Positions 21,274-32,217 of a stretch of DNA of 47,478 nucleotides are shown here, piece by piece (the stretch's first letter is position 1; every line of letters begins with the position of its first letter). Position numbers and translations under genes: made by a program. The notes below the pieces were generated by a model. It was not told where the DNA came from and searched no databases. It worked only from the letters and a program-made list of their open reading frames with translations. The stretch is from Phytophthora quininea (Eukaryota; Oomycota; Peronosporomycetes; Peronosporales; Peronosporaceae), in the NCBI GenBank assembly GCA_011947345.1, contig JAAVTG010000669.1:1-47478 (forward strand), in the 5' to 3' direction.

Positions 21274-23625
21274 TCAAAGCCGTGTTCTGCTGCCCTTTCG
21301 GTCCTTTTTTCGTAATATGCACAACAGCTTTAGCTCCAGCTTCGGTACTGAAGTCTTGGTAGGAGGGCCTTCGCTAGACAGTAATACAGACAGTTGCCCA
21401 TTGCTGGGGTTGATTATGTCTTTCAGCTCGCATTTCTGCGGTGAAATATCTTGCATTGCTCCGACCTCAAGAGCTTTGCATGCCCTTAGTGCGTTTGCGT
21501 CCGATAGCTTCTTAGCCGCCTCATGCAGCAGCCAGCGTTCCTTCTTGTAATGGTTGGTGAATTGATCTCTGGGAGGTGCCGCTGGTTCGAATGTTGGGAG
21601 CTCCGTTTCCGAAGAATTATCATGCGGTAGTTCTGTCGACGTGTCTGGGCTTACCAAGTCAGACACCTCCTGTTGTTGTTATCTTGTTCAGCCTGGCTTG
21701 GTCTGGGTCGGGCTGTTTGCTTCCAAGGAAAGCCAACTTTGCTCAGCAAGGTCACTTGAGGGTTGGGATCCGTTACTCCAGTCTGGTTTCGAGGAGTTTT
21801 GTGTCTAACTACACTCCATCCATCTTCCTTTTCCTCCGGAGCTGAGGCTGCACGCTCTTGTTCGTGATCTTGCGGTCTGGAAAATGTATCCTGCTGTGTT
21901 TCCTCCCTCGACGAGAGTTGATCCCACATGCGTTCGAGTTCGCTGAAGCTGGTCACCGTTGATTGCCGCTTGGAATTGTGATCCACCTGCTGCATTGTCA
22001 CTGTAATACACTTGGAAGAGTATTTCCATGAGTCCGGGTTCGCTTTGCACTTGACTGCTGTGTGACCTGGAGTGCCACAATTGTAGAAGGGGTGCTGGGC
22101 TAATACTGACATGGTGTATGAGTATCCCAGCTCCCTTCCAGTTGATGAACTTTACTCCATCCAAGAATTGCGGGCACCCAGAGCTCTTGGAAAAATATCT
22201 CCCATGCCCCTGTTTCAAACGTCTGTCTCTTAGGCTCCTGGTAAGAGGTAAAAAAATCCGTTAAACTTGGATCGAATGAAGGCATCCAGTCCTGTCGCGT
22301 CGTGGAATCTTGTTATATTGAGTAACTTCACATGGTAGCGGTCATGAGGTCGTTCATTTTTGATCGATTCACTTCTCGCTGTAACGGTCACGAAATCGTT
22401 GTTTTTTTGCCGATTTGCCTTGCTCAGACTCTCTCCGCTCGTTGCTCTGCCGTGCCACTTTGGTCCTGGTCAGCTTCATGAACGTTTTCTAGCAGGAAGC
22501 CCCTGTTACGAAACAAGATATACTCCTTGGTTTTCGGCCATTTTGCAGCCCTCTTGCGACCAAAACAACGAGGTGGACCGAATGTTGCTGTGAGTTGTAC
22601 GCTGCTTGCTTTGTTTCTCTCAGCATGTTTGTCAAGCTTTCAGTATCATACTGTCTTCGTCGTGATCCCTGTAGAATGGCTATTAATAGACGCTCTCGGG
22701 CTGGCAGTTGGGAAATGAGCTCACTCTCCACTTGTGCAGTGGTAGCTTTTGAATCACGCGTAGGATCTGGTTGCCGCAAACTCATGTTTTTTAAGAAACT
22801 GGGGCAGCGCCTGAGCAAGAATCGAGCCTTCAAACAATCCCTTTATGATTTTCTTCTCTTGGTTTGTTGGTTGTCGTAGTTCTGTTGGGAATCTGTAGCT
22901 CGCCCCAATGATTCTTTTAGCTCTACTGTTTCGTACGGGGAATAGTGTCTGGCTTAAAACGGACTACTGGGGATCGCTCCTCTTCCATGGGTTCATCTTC
23001 ATCTCCTTGATGTCCCAGACGATTGTTGTCAGCCCAGGGGTTACTAGCGTGTGCTCCACGCATTTTTTCCTCGTTTAGCTGGATTTGCATCGTTTCCTGC
23101 AGTAATCGGCGTGTACCGTAGACGGATCGCACTAATTCGCGCAAACGATTCTTCCACTTGTTTAACGTCACTCCGTTTTCCAGCACTTCCGCCATAAACA
23201 GAAGCAGCAACCACATTTTTCCTCATCACTCAGCGTGGGGTAATGCTGCTTTTCTATGGGAAGAGAAGCAGCCGGGTGCTGTTTGAAAATGATGCGAACA
23301 TTCCGGGTATGCCTGCTGCTTCCGAAGAAGAAGCTGCTAGATGACCGTCGTGTCCTTTGGATCGCTCTTCATAGAATATGTCCTGAAAATCCGGTTGGTT
23401 TTCACTCGCATTAGCCATCTCAGTTTCGCCACCGTCTCCGTGGAGCGTCGGTTCCGCCGATGGTTTTTCCTGGTCACGTCTGATTGGGAATGGTTGGGCT
23501 CTCGGTTGTTCTTCTGGGGCCTTTAGGGGCTTTGCCTACGCTTCAGCTGAGGTATCTTCATCTTTCATCCGGTCTTCTCCATGGCTGGCGGGGTCTGGAT
23601 CTGGGTGCCCGTCGGGGAGCTCCAT
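21274..23625 (-). pseudogene. ORF1-like gene with zinc knuckle (non-LTR element type), decayed
   Basis: Seen on the minus strand: a start at 23625 (MELPDGHPDPDPASHGEDR), then breaks; a helical segment (23216-22923, TLNKWKNRLRELVRSVYGTR); LIAILQGSRRRQYDTESL (about 22700-22620); a zinc knuckle near 22085-22045 reading FYNCGTPGHTAVKC, whose first Cys is Phe; a Gln/Glu-rich acidic stretch and EDGWSVVRHKTPRN (about 21820-21780). The C-terminal 130 codons (21666-21274) are intact and end in a basic tail. This order suits ORF1 of a LINE-type element or a gag. No reverse transcriptase follows on the left, where the truncated Gypsy begins. Four or more frame breaks. Confidence 0.45.
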
Positions 23626-23752
23626 GTCGGACTCACTTGCTTCGAACCGTCGATTCACCCAATTAGAAGGACGTATACTTTGTTTAAGTTGTTTACAGGT
23701 TTTTATCGTTGGTTGTAGTCGTTAACTGAGGGTTCTCCACTGCATAGGCGAG

Positions 23753-24615
23753 TTGTGGTGCACTTTCAGACAACACAAAGCTGGTACTTTTCTCGTATTC
23801 TCTATTGGACTCCAAACCATATTGTCTTGGAGGTTAGTGCGACTGCTCGTGAAGATCTCACTTGCTAGCCATCGCGACGCAGCAGCATGGCTGGGATCTA
23901 AGCCAGCTTATGGGCGCGTCCTGTCACCTGAGTCCCCCAGCAACGCGTCTAGCAGTAGCTCAAACGATAGCTGGTCAGAGGGCAAGCTGATGGAGCAGAG
24001 AGATGATCGCCACTCCGAGGAGACCGCTGAGAATTCTGTGGGCCGGAATCGCGGCAGCTACAGCCAACTTCCCGGCGACTACAACTACACCCGCGACGAT
24101 GACAGTGACGTAAACAACTGCGGCGGCGCCGAGCGCGGGAATGGTGGCGATTCGCGGAATATGGGTCTGCTACGGGCTCAACACGCAGCAAGGTCGAATA
24201 GAAGCCTCAGAAAAGGTTTGAGCCCAGTGAAGATTATCCTCACCTCATCCAGGTCAACAAAGACACGCCTTTTATAGCGAAGCATGGAGAGATCAGAAAA
24301 TCCTGTCAGGAGCTGGTCCAAAAGCTGAACAGTAGTCCCAACTTTTTCATGGAGAAGATCAAAGGAACGACAGCTCAAGCACGTTTCGAGATCCTGTTAA
24401 CAAAACACTGTGAGTGGGAAGAGAAATCCGCCAGTAAATCCGGGACATATGAGCGCGAGACCCGATTTGTTACGCTGATAACCGGTGTGGCCTCAAAAGT
24501 GGCCGATCACAAGATAGGGAGCGAGAACTTGATCTTGAACGGGCCGAACGTGAAAGAGATCGAGTTAAGAGACGCCAAGAACGAGAAGAATGTCAACGAG
24601 ACTGCGAAGAGCTAA
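23753..24615 (+). pseudogene. Myb/SANT-like DNA-binding protein of a Harbinger element, frameshifted
   Basis: Seen: 23753-24277 encodes a Ser/Asp-rich region (NASSSSSNDSWSEGK) and ARSNRSLRKG. After a break near 24220 the protein goes on in another frame, FEPSEDYPHLIQVNKDTPFI, then SCQELVQKLNSSPNFFMEK and TAQARFEILLTKHCEWEEKS, ending at 24615. The W/F-spaced helices and the KDTPFIAKHGE segment match the SANT/trihelix-like accessory proteins found in oomycete transposons. Known: PIF/Harbinger elements encode a DDE nuclease and a separate Myb-like partner needed for nuclear import and DNA binding. It faces the transposase tail to tail, 46 bp apart. Confidence 0.55.
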
Positions 24616-24661
24616 CAAAGCTTATAGCAAACTTACTGCGGCTTATCCGAGCTAATCGCGA

Positions 24662-25925
24662 CTAATTGCGTAGGGAGTCTATGTCCCGAGGCTTGCGGAA
24701 GTAGTCGACCACGTTGGGCGGCGTGCAGTCTAAATAATTGCTGATTTGGTTTCCATTGCGCATGCAAGTCAAGGCATTAGTCAATGGCACTACAGCGCGA
24801 ACCACTCGGCCAACAGGGGTCAGTAGCTTCTTGTTCCAATCCAGGAACGCCCACTTCTGCTTGATTATTGAGAACAACCAACCCATTGATACTCTCTGCT
24901 TTTGCTCACGATTTCGTTGAATCTCTTCTCAACACTCCTCGTATGAGCATCCATGTAAGGACTGCACAGCAAATCATCGATGCCGTACGTTGGATCTCCA
25001 TAGATCGAAATGCCACGTTCCTTCAGCTCGGGATGGCTAGACAAGGATGTCATCAACATGATTTTAGTGATCGTGGTCACGTCGTGCAATCGGCCTTTAA
25101 TAGGCCCAAAAATGATATACACCGTCATGTGATCGCAACTACCATTAGCAGATAGCAAATAGTTAAATCTCGAAGCTGTCCGCACCGTCGGGAGGGCAGA
25201 CGCCTGATAGTTGAGGCAGTGTCACCGCTTGTGGCCACTACAGCACAATTTCTGCAGGGTTTTCCCCAGTGATGACCAGAAATGTATTTCAGGTATTTGT
25301 ATTTTGCAATACTATTGGAAATACGATATTGCAACACTGTGGAATATTGCAATTAATACTGCAGCAACAGCGAGGTGGCGCCGTACATATTTTATTAGCG
25401 ATCCCAAAATTCTTTAGCTCAGCCTCATAAATATTAATTTCAAAGGGCCCGAAATTGATTTTTATGACAACATAAACATTCGTTAGTCTATTGGGAGACA
25501 CGTGTTCAAATTCGCCTTCCTCATTAGGCAAATCAGCACTTTTTAGACAGCAAATAGTTGTGGATAAATGCAGTATTATAGTGGCTCTAGTATTGCAGTA
25601 TTATTGCAAAAGTAGCTGATATTGCAATTAATACGGCAACCATGGTGAGTAGTGGCAATAGATACTGCGAAGTGGTGAAGTTGGTACAATGCTGGGAAAA
25701 TATATTTTTGGCCATCACTGTTTTTCCCGGCCTCCGACTGGGATACTATCGAGAGCATACTGCATCGCGAATTCTCTATTTTCTTTTCCTGGCCGATAAA
25801 TAAACGCTTTGGTGCGTCAATAAACACGGAGACTCGATCGACGACCCCGTTTGTCTTATCAATAACGGCTTGTACGTAAGTGTCGTAGTTTTCGGCGTCG
25901 TTGGAGAAAAGCGTGTCTTAACACT
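24662..25925 (-). pseudogene. PIF/Harbinger DDE transposase remnant
   Basis: Seen on the minus strand, N to C: NYDTYVQAVIDKTNGVVDRV and FIDAPKR (about 25900-25795), the place of the first Asp (FIDG in the family); an unrelated stretch (25300-25670); LCCSGHKR (about 25245-25220); IIFGPIKGRLHD (about 25110-25075); the second Asp in GDPTYG (about 25000); and SMGWLFSIIKQKWAFLDW (about 24890-24840), ending TPPNVVDYF. Known: the family motif at the third residue is SVEW-F; here Glu is Gly, so the nuclease is dead. Several frame breaks. With the Myb-like gene on its left it forms a two-gene Harbinger pair. Confidence 0.65.
25300..25670. repeat. AT-rich cluster of TATTGCAATTAATAC repeats inside the Harbinger transposase
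   Basis: GAATATTGCAATTAATAC (25342-25359) and GATATTGCAATTAATAC (about 25618-25634) are near-identical direct copies about 276 bp apart. Further TATTGCAATA/GTATTGCAGTATT fragments lie at about 25308-25335 and 25590-25610. Between them the minus strand can encode NEEGEFEHVSPNRLTNVYVV (about 25527-25468). The cluster separates the first-Asp segment of the transposase from SGHKR, which are usually close, so it is probably a nested insertion or MITE debris. Confidence 0.4.
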
Positions 25926-26065
25926 CCTAATCTAAAAAGCAGTCTATAAAGTGACACAGAGTACGATTAGAAAAGCAGTAGCTAGTGTAATCGAAAATAC
26001 CTACACAGATCCGTGATGATTCGACTGCACGAGCAGTCTGAGCGGCCGACCTGCTTTCAGATACG

Positions 26066-26793
26066 CTACAGCTTCCTAGGATAGGAGCGTTTGTAGCACA
26101 GCATTGCCGGTGCTTTCACGCCGAGTACTCGATCACCAGCACTTGTAATCACTACGTGGGAATGCTCATTAACGAGACGCACGTCCGGTATAAGTGGTCT
26201 CTCCACGTTTGGAAAGAGCAGCATCCAGGCGTCTGCAGCGTAACCGACCTCAGATAGGATGAACCTCTCAAGCCGCAGGACGGGACTGGAAGTTCCCCTC
26301 CTTCTCGACGAGATGCTGGGCATGATGGCGGAGTCCTCAGTGATATGGTAGCGGATCCTGAACAGCCATTCCGACTCTGATAGAAATTCTGACAAATGCT
26401 GATTGCAAGTTGTTGGATACCACATTTGTAATATGGTCAAGGTCAAGTACTCCAAAGCTACGAGTGGCAAACAGCGAGCAATGAAAGGTACCTTACTCCC
26501 TGCAATGTTTAAATCGGGTTGCTGACGTCAGTACTCGCAGCTAGCATAACCCGGTTCCCAAGGATTGCGTCTGGTACGGGCTCGCTTTTTGTCCTGGTAT
26601 AATACTCTAATTTTGTGCTGTCAGATATTTGAGGACGGCACGCACACGCCGAGTGCTCCTTGGCATCCGGTCGAGCCTTGCAAGCGGCGCACAGAGAATC
26701 GAACAGGTGTGACGAGGTGCAAGTGGAAGACGAAAACACTGGACCTAGCGATGCTGCCCCTCGCTCCATATCAACGCAGACCATTGCAACCAC
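26066..26793 (-). CDS. Unrecognised protein-coding exons
   Basis: Seen: a 134-codon frame (26470-26066) with SEFLSESEWLFRIRYHITED, FILSEVGYAADAWMLLFP and VNEHSHVVITSAGDRVLGV, ending with a basic YKRSYPRKL. It has the composition of a folded, non-repetitive protein. The frame is open to about 26500, where ATTGCAG (acceptor, about 26511-26505) follows TACTGAC (about 26533-26527), a good branch point, so a preceding intron is likely. Upstream, 26793-26509 contains LCAACKARPDAKEHSACAC, a Cys-rich segment that may be a previous exon in some frame. I do not recognise the family. It may be joined to the basic exon at 27243-27631. Confidence 0.4.
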
Positions 26794-27242
26794 CGGGACC
26801 GATAGGGCTGCCCAACCGCGCTTCGTAAAGGCGAGGAAGCATCAACACCGTACGTATCGTTGCTAGAATGTGGAATTACTCTAACGATCGTGTGCCTATA
26901 ATGGTGCTCAGGAAAAGCGGTGCATGTTATTCGCGTCCACCAAGCCGCGTACGCACGGAGCTGCAAGCTCGCAAAGCACTCAAAGACGGAGGAAAAATAG
27001 TAACCGTTCGAAATACCATGACAACGCAAGAGGTGAAATGAACACGTACTCGTTTATATTTTAGCTAGATAACTCGAATGCATGTAGGTCGCGGCATCAC
27101 CGGCGGCCAGTGTTTCGCACACCGTGAATCGCTTACGGAGACTTGTCTCTCGAGATGATAGGAGGTTCCCTCCCAGCTGCGATAGCCTGAGCGGTCACAC
27201 TTTCACACAGAATTTGGAAACTTACGTCTGCGCGAATACGCA

Positions 27243-27631
27243 TCAGTCTATCCGCCTCAAACCTCCCCGGTACTTCATGAAAAGTCGACGGCGCTGTTTG
27301 TCCTCGGCGAGAACGGCCAGCATGCGACGCGCGCGTTCGCGGCGTTCATGACGACCACGGGAAATGGTCATCTTCATCACGGTTTTCGGAGGGGTTTCAG
27401 GCTCACCCGGTTTAGTGCTCTCGGCGCCATCAGGATCAACCCGCGTGGGCTGCGGTACCGCCAAGCGACGTTTGCAGAGAGCAGAAGCGCCGCTGGTTGC
27501 TTCACAGCTGGGTTGACGTCAACCTTGTCATCACGGCGAGATGGCCTTGGTGGCGCAGAGGCTACGGCCTTGCAGATGGATTTATGGGGCTTGGTACGGC
27601 TGAGCGAACGAGCAGAATCCTGGCGCCCCAT
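27243..27631 (-). CDS. Unrecognised basic protein fragment, possible first exon
   Basis: Seen: two overlapping minus frames, 27631-27377 (SLSRTKPHKSICKAVASAPPRPSRRDD) and 27464-27243 (ESTKPGEPETPPKTVMKMTI, then ISRGRHERRERARRMLAVLAEDK). The amphipathic, Arg-rich helix at the end looks real; the switch between frames near 27460 would need a one-base change, as seen in CNOT1. It could be the N-terminal part of the gene whose later exons lie at 26066-26793. No domain recognised. Confidence 0.35.
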
Positions 27632-27810
27632 TGGATGGCCACCTCATATCAATTTGGGAAATGAATGTCCATCGCAGCCTTGCCGTGACCAACGCACAAA
27701 TTCCAAAACGGACAGTACAAACAATGAAGATACTCGAGGAAGTCGATATAAACAAATAGAAGTTCGCTAACGCGGTTGCGACGAGAGGTTGGTTTCAGTT
27801 TCAAGCTGCA

Positions 27811-30800
27811 TCATCGCCGGTAGAATTCGGGATGCCCACTCCTGGTTTTTACGGCTTCCTGGATGCGTTGCTCCTCAACGTAGAACACACTACGTAGGGC
27901 TGGCGAGGGCAATAGTTTGTCTAGTGTCAGCGGGGTAGTTAGGACAATGCCATCTTGGCATCTCGCCCTCGATAGAGCTACATACGCAAACGAAGTATTT
28001 GGTACGGCCTTCGAGTGGAAGACAACTTTAGGACATGTCAACCCTTGTACTTTGTGCACAGTCATCGCGTAGGCGAGTCGTATTGGAATACCCTCACGAG
28101 AAACACTCAAATCGCTAGTCGTTTTTCTCCAACTTATTTTCCTGGGGACAATCAGCACGATATTCGGCACATCGACCAAGAATGACGACCTGACGTACAC
28201 GTCGGTGATTTGGATCAAAACAATTGGTAAGCCTCCGTCTTCAGGAAATAGGAAATCATACACAATCCCGCTTGTTCCGTTGCACAGTCCTGCAGATTGC
28301 TCGGCGTTAAACGTCAATGTGACCGGCGCACCTACAGTTAGTTTTACCGACGTTCCAACAACTCGGTCGCAGCATGAATTTGGCACCTCGGCCTCCTCGA
28401 TTAGCGCCTCAATCGAGGCGTGGCTAATTTCACGCTTCTTAGCTAATCGTTTTAGTTGCACCTTATGCTGTGAGAAAATGTGAAGAATTGGTGCCGTGGT
28501 TCTCAGGCTGCGGTTGTTGGCATCATTGACATCTGCGTTCGTATACGCAATGTGCTTCGCGGTTGAAGCCCATGAGGGCATCTCATTTTTACGACAGCAC
28601 CTTGTATAAAACAGTGCAATATTCTCTTTGTCGGGCATTTATTTCGAAGACGTCTCAACGCAACAAACCACTCGGGATCGGATTTCCCCGGTTTTGGCTT
28701 GCCAAAACACAAACGTTGTCGACGTTCTCCCACAGCTCACGCCCTTGTCGTTGCACGTGATTCTGCACTTTGGACAGTGGCGTTGACAACGCAAAGGGAA
28801 CAACGGGGGTCGAGCTGAGCCAAGTCGCCCGTAAAAATCACATCTCTCCCGCCGAAGGGCAAGTGGCAGCAACTTGGCCAAATTTCGTGAATCCTCAGGT
28901 CAATCCAATACAACATGCCACAGAATACAACACTAAATTGGTCAATTATAACTATGTGAACGGAAGCATAATCCTCTTGCAACTTTTTAATTTTGTTTGG
29001 CCTCCTTTTAAAGTAGACAAAGGAGCAGAGAAACCATTTCGAGAGAACGAAGTTAATTCCAAGGCAGAGCAAATTGCTCGACCTTTAATGTTAAACACTG
29101 CAGTACTTTGGCGGGCCATCAATAAAACTCGTCTGGAATTACGTCGGGAGACTCGCTCGTCAAACACATCATGAAGATCCTTTACAATGTGCCGTATGAG
29201 CCAACTCTTCCCCGATTCACCCTCGCCGTGAATTATCATCCGCAAAGGCTCGCAAAATGAACTGTCAATCGACGTTCGATAACGCTTTCGTGACTGATTC
29301 ATTAATGGTGCAAACGGTAGCAATTGTGAGTCGTCCATACAGTCATCACATCCACGGTAGATCTCGCAACCACCGACAGGATGGATGTGTGGGTTTTTGG
29401 CAGCATTGCCTCCTCTCATCGCCGCATTTGTAGTCTTCGCCTCCCGCTGTAACTTTATGTAGGGTCTAACAATTTGCTTCATGAAGTCTCTCGCCCATTG
29501 GACAGCATCAGAGTCATACGAATGCCACGATTTCCACTGCATTGTCTGGTCACCGCTGCTGCTGCTCCCAGGTCGAAACTCAGCCTTATTTTGCTCAGCA
29601 ACGCAGTTGCAATCGTTTGGCTCAATGAAGACATAGTCCGATGGAGGCAAACTCGCCGTGATGCAATTGGTCCCAACCGCCTTAAAAACATCAATGCCTT
29701 TTTGACTCGACAGCGAAGTGCTGGACTCCTGACTGAGTTCCGATACCAACGCACTTTGTTGCTCGCGCGCAAACGCTTGTTGACATTCTTCATCCGTCCG
29801 CGAAAGATCATCCAACGAGCGCCATGGTCGATACAGGAAAATCTCTGCAAAACAGAAACCGGGATTAGTCGAGTCGGGCGATATCCAGGGCGTGCCTCGA
29901 ACGACACGCGATTTCGATCGCAGTTTAATATAACCATTGGCATCGGCTCTCTCCCAGCAGTTATCGGCAGAACGGGATGCCGAGATGTCCTTAACTAACT
30001 CGCACTGCTCTACAAAAGATGCCAAACTCATGTCAGCAAACGGCGGTTGTGCAGGGCGTGCCATATACGCGGTTTCGACTGGTTCAATCCGAATGACGTC
30101 GTCTTGAACGTCGCCAGTTTGAATGCCTCTAAGTTCGAGGGAATCAATACGACAGTAGCGTTCCGAGTGCCGTAGAATCTTAACTCGAGTTACCTGGCGA
30201 AATTTCCCGTGCAACGGTAGCTCCCTGAGCAATATGTAAATCGCCTCTTGGGCGCTAACCTCGCGAATTGACAAACTAGCATTTGCAATTCGCTTTAGGA
30301 TCGCATGATTCGGTAAATTGGGGTCGCACCGCTTGAATGCGGTCGTAATCATCTTCTTAAACCACAATGTGTCTGGCTCCGCCTTGCTAACGTAGGCTGC
30401 CGTGTACTCGGCTGCAGCAAACGCATTGCCAACGAGCTGGATATCCATGTTGGCTCTCCAGACTGACAGAATAGTAGGTGAAAACTTGTTTATTGTCAGG
30501 CAATCCTTTTAAGATTTAATTGCACTGAAGGCACACCGTCAGTTGTTTCGTGCACATTGACTTCGGTTTGCGGCCTCACTTCCTTAGGATACCCAAATCT
30601 GCACATGTTGGTCTGCTTCCAGCACTTCGAGCCCGGACCACATAAATGTTGCTGGACCCTATGCTATGCACAACTCGTGATACATCGCACTGCCACGAAT
30701 TCGACGACAGGTTTGGCGGTCTGGCCGAAAGTATATCGTTTTGCTGTGCAGTTTCTCGCCTGCATACCTCGCACGTGCATGAATTTATCTCGGTCGGCGA

Positions 30801-31460
30801 CTTTGCGAGCACGGAAATAACGCGGTCGACAAAGTTAGCCAGTTGAGTTTTACCAATCTCGGTTTGTGATAACTGCAGCACGTCTGGGGCTTCGTTTACC
30901 CAGAGCAGGGCATGAATATGCGGTGAACCCCGCTGTTGGAACTCCACCCGCCAAAAGTAATCGGAAATTTCGCCCAACGGCTTTGCTATCCCGCACAATA
31001 TGTGATCAAAAAACGCACTAAATCTTCCGTTAAAATGGCCTGACAGGTACACGAACAACGGGGAATGTCTTCCTGCATTCAGCATTAAACCACAGCAATG
31101 GACAACAATTCCCTGATGCCTCACCTCCAACGTCTCGTGTCGAGCACGATGAACATATACGTTCTGACGAATTGACTCGAATTCCGTGTACACCTGAACG
31201 ATCACCCTCTGTTCAACCAGCTTTCCAAACACCAATTAGCCCTACACAGGATGCACTTCCGCGAAAACAAAATACCGAAGAATCGCTATATCGAGCGTGC
31301 TTAAACCTGGTCGCCTCGCTCCCAACAAAGAAGCCCTCTGTCGGTCGTTGCACAAAACGCTTCTTCGCCATCCCAGTCGCGATGGAACAGCAAAATGAAG
31401 AGTGAGTGCCTGGCCCCGAAAATTCAGACACATCGCCGTTAACACCCGCTTCCTGGTCAA
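27811..31460 (-). pseudogene. Helitron Rep-helicase (RepHel), frameshifted
   Basis: Role (known): rolling-circle transposase; the HUH/Y2 Rep domain nicks DNA and the Pif1-type helicase unwinds it. Seen on the minus strand, N to C: a Helitron N-terminal region (31460-31213, broken); Rep with HUH motif RGSPHIHALLW (about 30935-30905) and the two catalytic tyrosines in EYTAAYVSKAE (30412-30388); a 498-codon frame 30448-28952 with Walker A GEGESGKSW (about 29220-29195); Walker B IIDQFS (about 28950-28930); FTGDLAQLDP (about 28840-28810); and C-terminal helicase motifs in 28638-27811 (VTLTFN, AYAMTVHKVQGLTCPKVVF, YVALSRAR). Breaks near 30500, 28950 and 28640. Odd: the Walker B Glu is Gln. Termini (TC...CTRR with hairpin) were not located. 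Confidence 0.85.
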
Positions 31461-31626
31461 AGCAACTGAGTTTATTAAAAATTAAAAATAAATAAAAAGG
31501 AGACTAGATATCACACGAGCCTACCGTAGTCCTAGCGAAAGAAAGATGCTACCACTGTACACAATGGTCCGACCCACAAACCCGGCGAGCACCACCCGCC
31601 ACCTCGAACACTCCAAGACCACAAAT
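31461..31626. other. AT-rich spacer between Helitron Rep and the OB-fold gene
   Basis: Contains TTTATTAAAAATTAAAAATAAATAAAAAGG (31471-31500), likely the 3' flank of the OB-fold gene and the leader of the Rep gene. No coding. Confidence 0.4.
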
Positions 31627-32196
31627 TCACTCCACAACTTCATCATCGTCCATTCCGCCGCGGGGAGCACCACCACTGAACCTTGCCCGCTTCGCAGTAA
31701 CGAAAGCGGGATAAGCCCGTATAAGCCCGGGATTCACCGCCCCAACCGCTTGCTGACTCACTTGCAGTTGGTTCTTGTAGAACTCGAGCCCATGAAGCTT
31801 CTTGAACTCATACACTGCACCCACTTGAAAACGAGGCTTACCCGCGCTGCGGTTCTTCGGATCCCACACGGCCAACTTCAAAACACGAGCTTCTCTGCGA
31901 TCGACTTGATCCAACGTCTTTCTAAACGTCTTCAAATGCGGTTGCAGGCATCCATCCACGAGGGTAACCTGGCAGCCCCTGTTATTGTCAATTCTCTTTG
32001 TGTCGAGCATGCACATTATCACCGTCGCATTAACAGTCGTCAAAGGCGGTTCCGACCTGGCAAATTCACGTAGTTTCTTTACCAAGACGAACAAGTTTGC
32101 CTCCTCTTGCTCTTCCTGCTCTCGCAGCTCGGCCTCGACCTCCGCTATCAGTTGCAGGGCCTCGGTTTCATCGTCACTTGGATCGTTGTGCCCCAT
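31627..32196 (-). CDS. OB-fold (RPA-like) single-strand-DNA-binding protein, probably Helitron-borne
   Basis: Seen: an unbroken 189-codon frame. Residues 1-35 are acidic (DETEALQLIAEVEAELREQEE). Residues 55-150 look like an OB fold: TVIMCMLDTKRIDNNRGCQV, TLVDGC, LKLAVWDPKNR and VGAVYEFKKLHGLEFYKNQL, the strand order of RPA-type domains. The tail is Gly/Arg-rich then acidic (GGAPRGGMDDDEVVE). Known: Helitrons of plants and other groups often carry RPA-like genes that may protect single-stranded intermediates. It is on the same strand as and just upstream of RepHel. The Gypsy LTR begins 21 bp upstream of the ATG, so its promoter has been displaced. It is the only unbroken long frame in the Helitron. 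Confidence 0.6.
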   Translation of the reverse strand: MGHNDPSDDETEALQLIAEVEAELREQEEQEEANLFVLVKKLREFARSEPPLTTVNATVIMCMLDTKRIDNNRGCQVTLVDGCLQPHLKTFRKTLDQVDRREARVLKLAVWDPKNRSAGKPRFQVGAVYEFKKLHGLEFYKNQLQVSQQAVGAVNPGLIRAYPAFVTAKRARFSGGAPRGGMDDDEVVE

Positions 32197-32213
32197 GCCT
32201 TAGGGTTCTGCTG

Positions 32214-32217
32214 CTTG
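32214..32217. repeat. Target-site duplication of the Gypsy insertion (left copy)
   Basis: CTTG directly before the left LTR; the same four bases follow the right LTR at 46252-46255. Four or five bases is usual for Ty3/Gypsy integrase. Confidence 0.75.
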
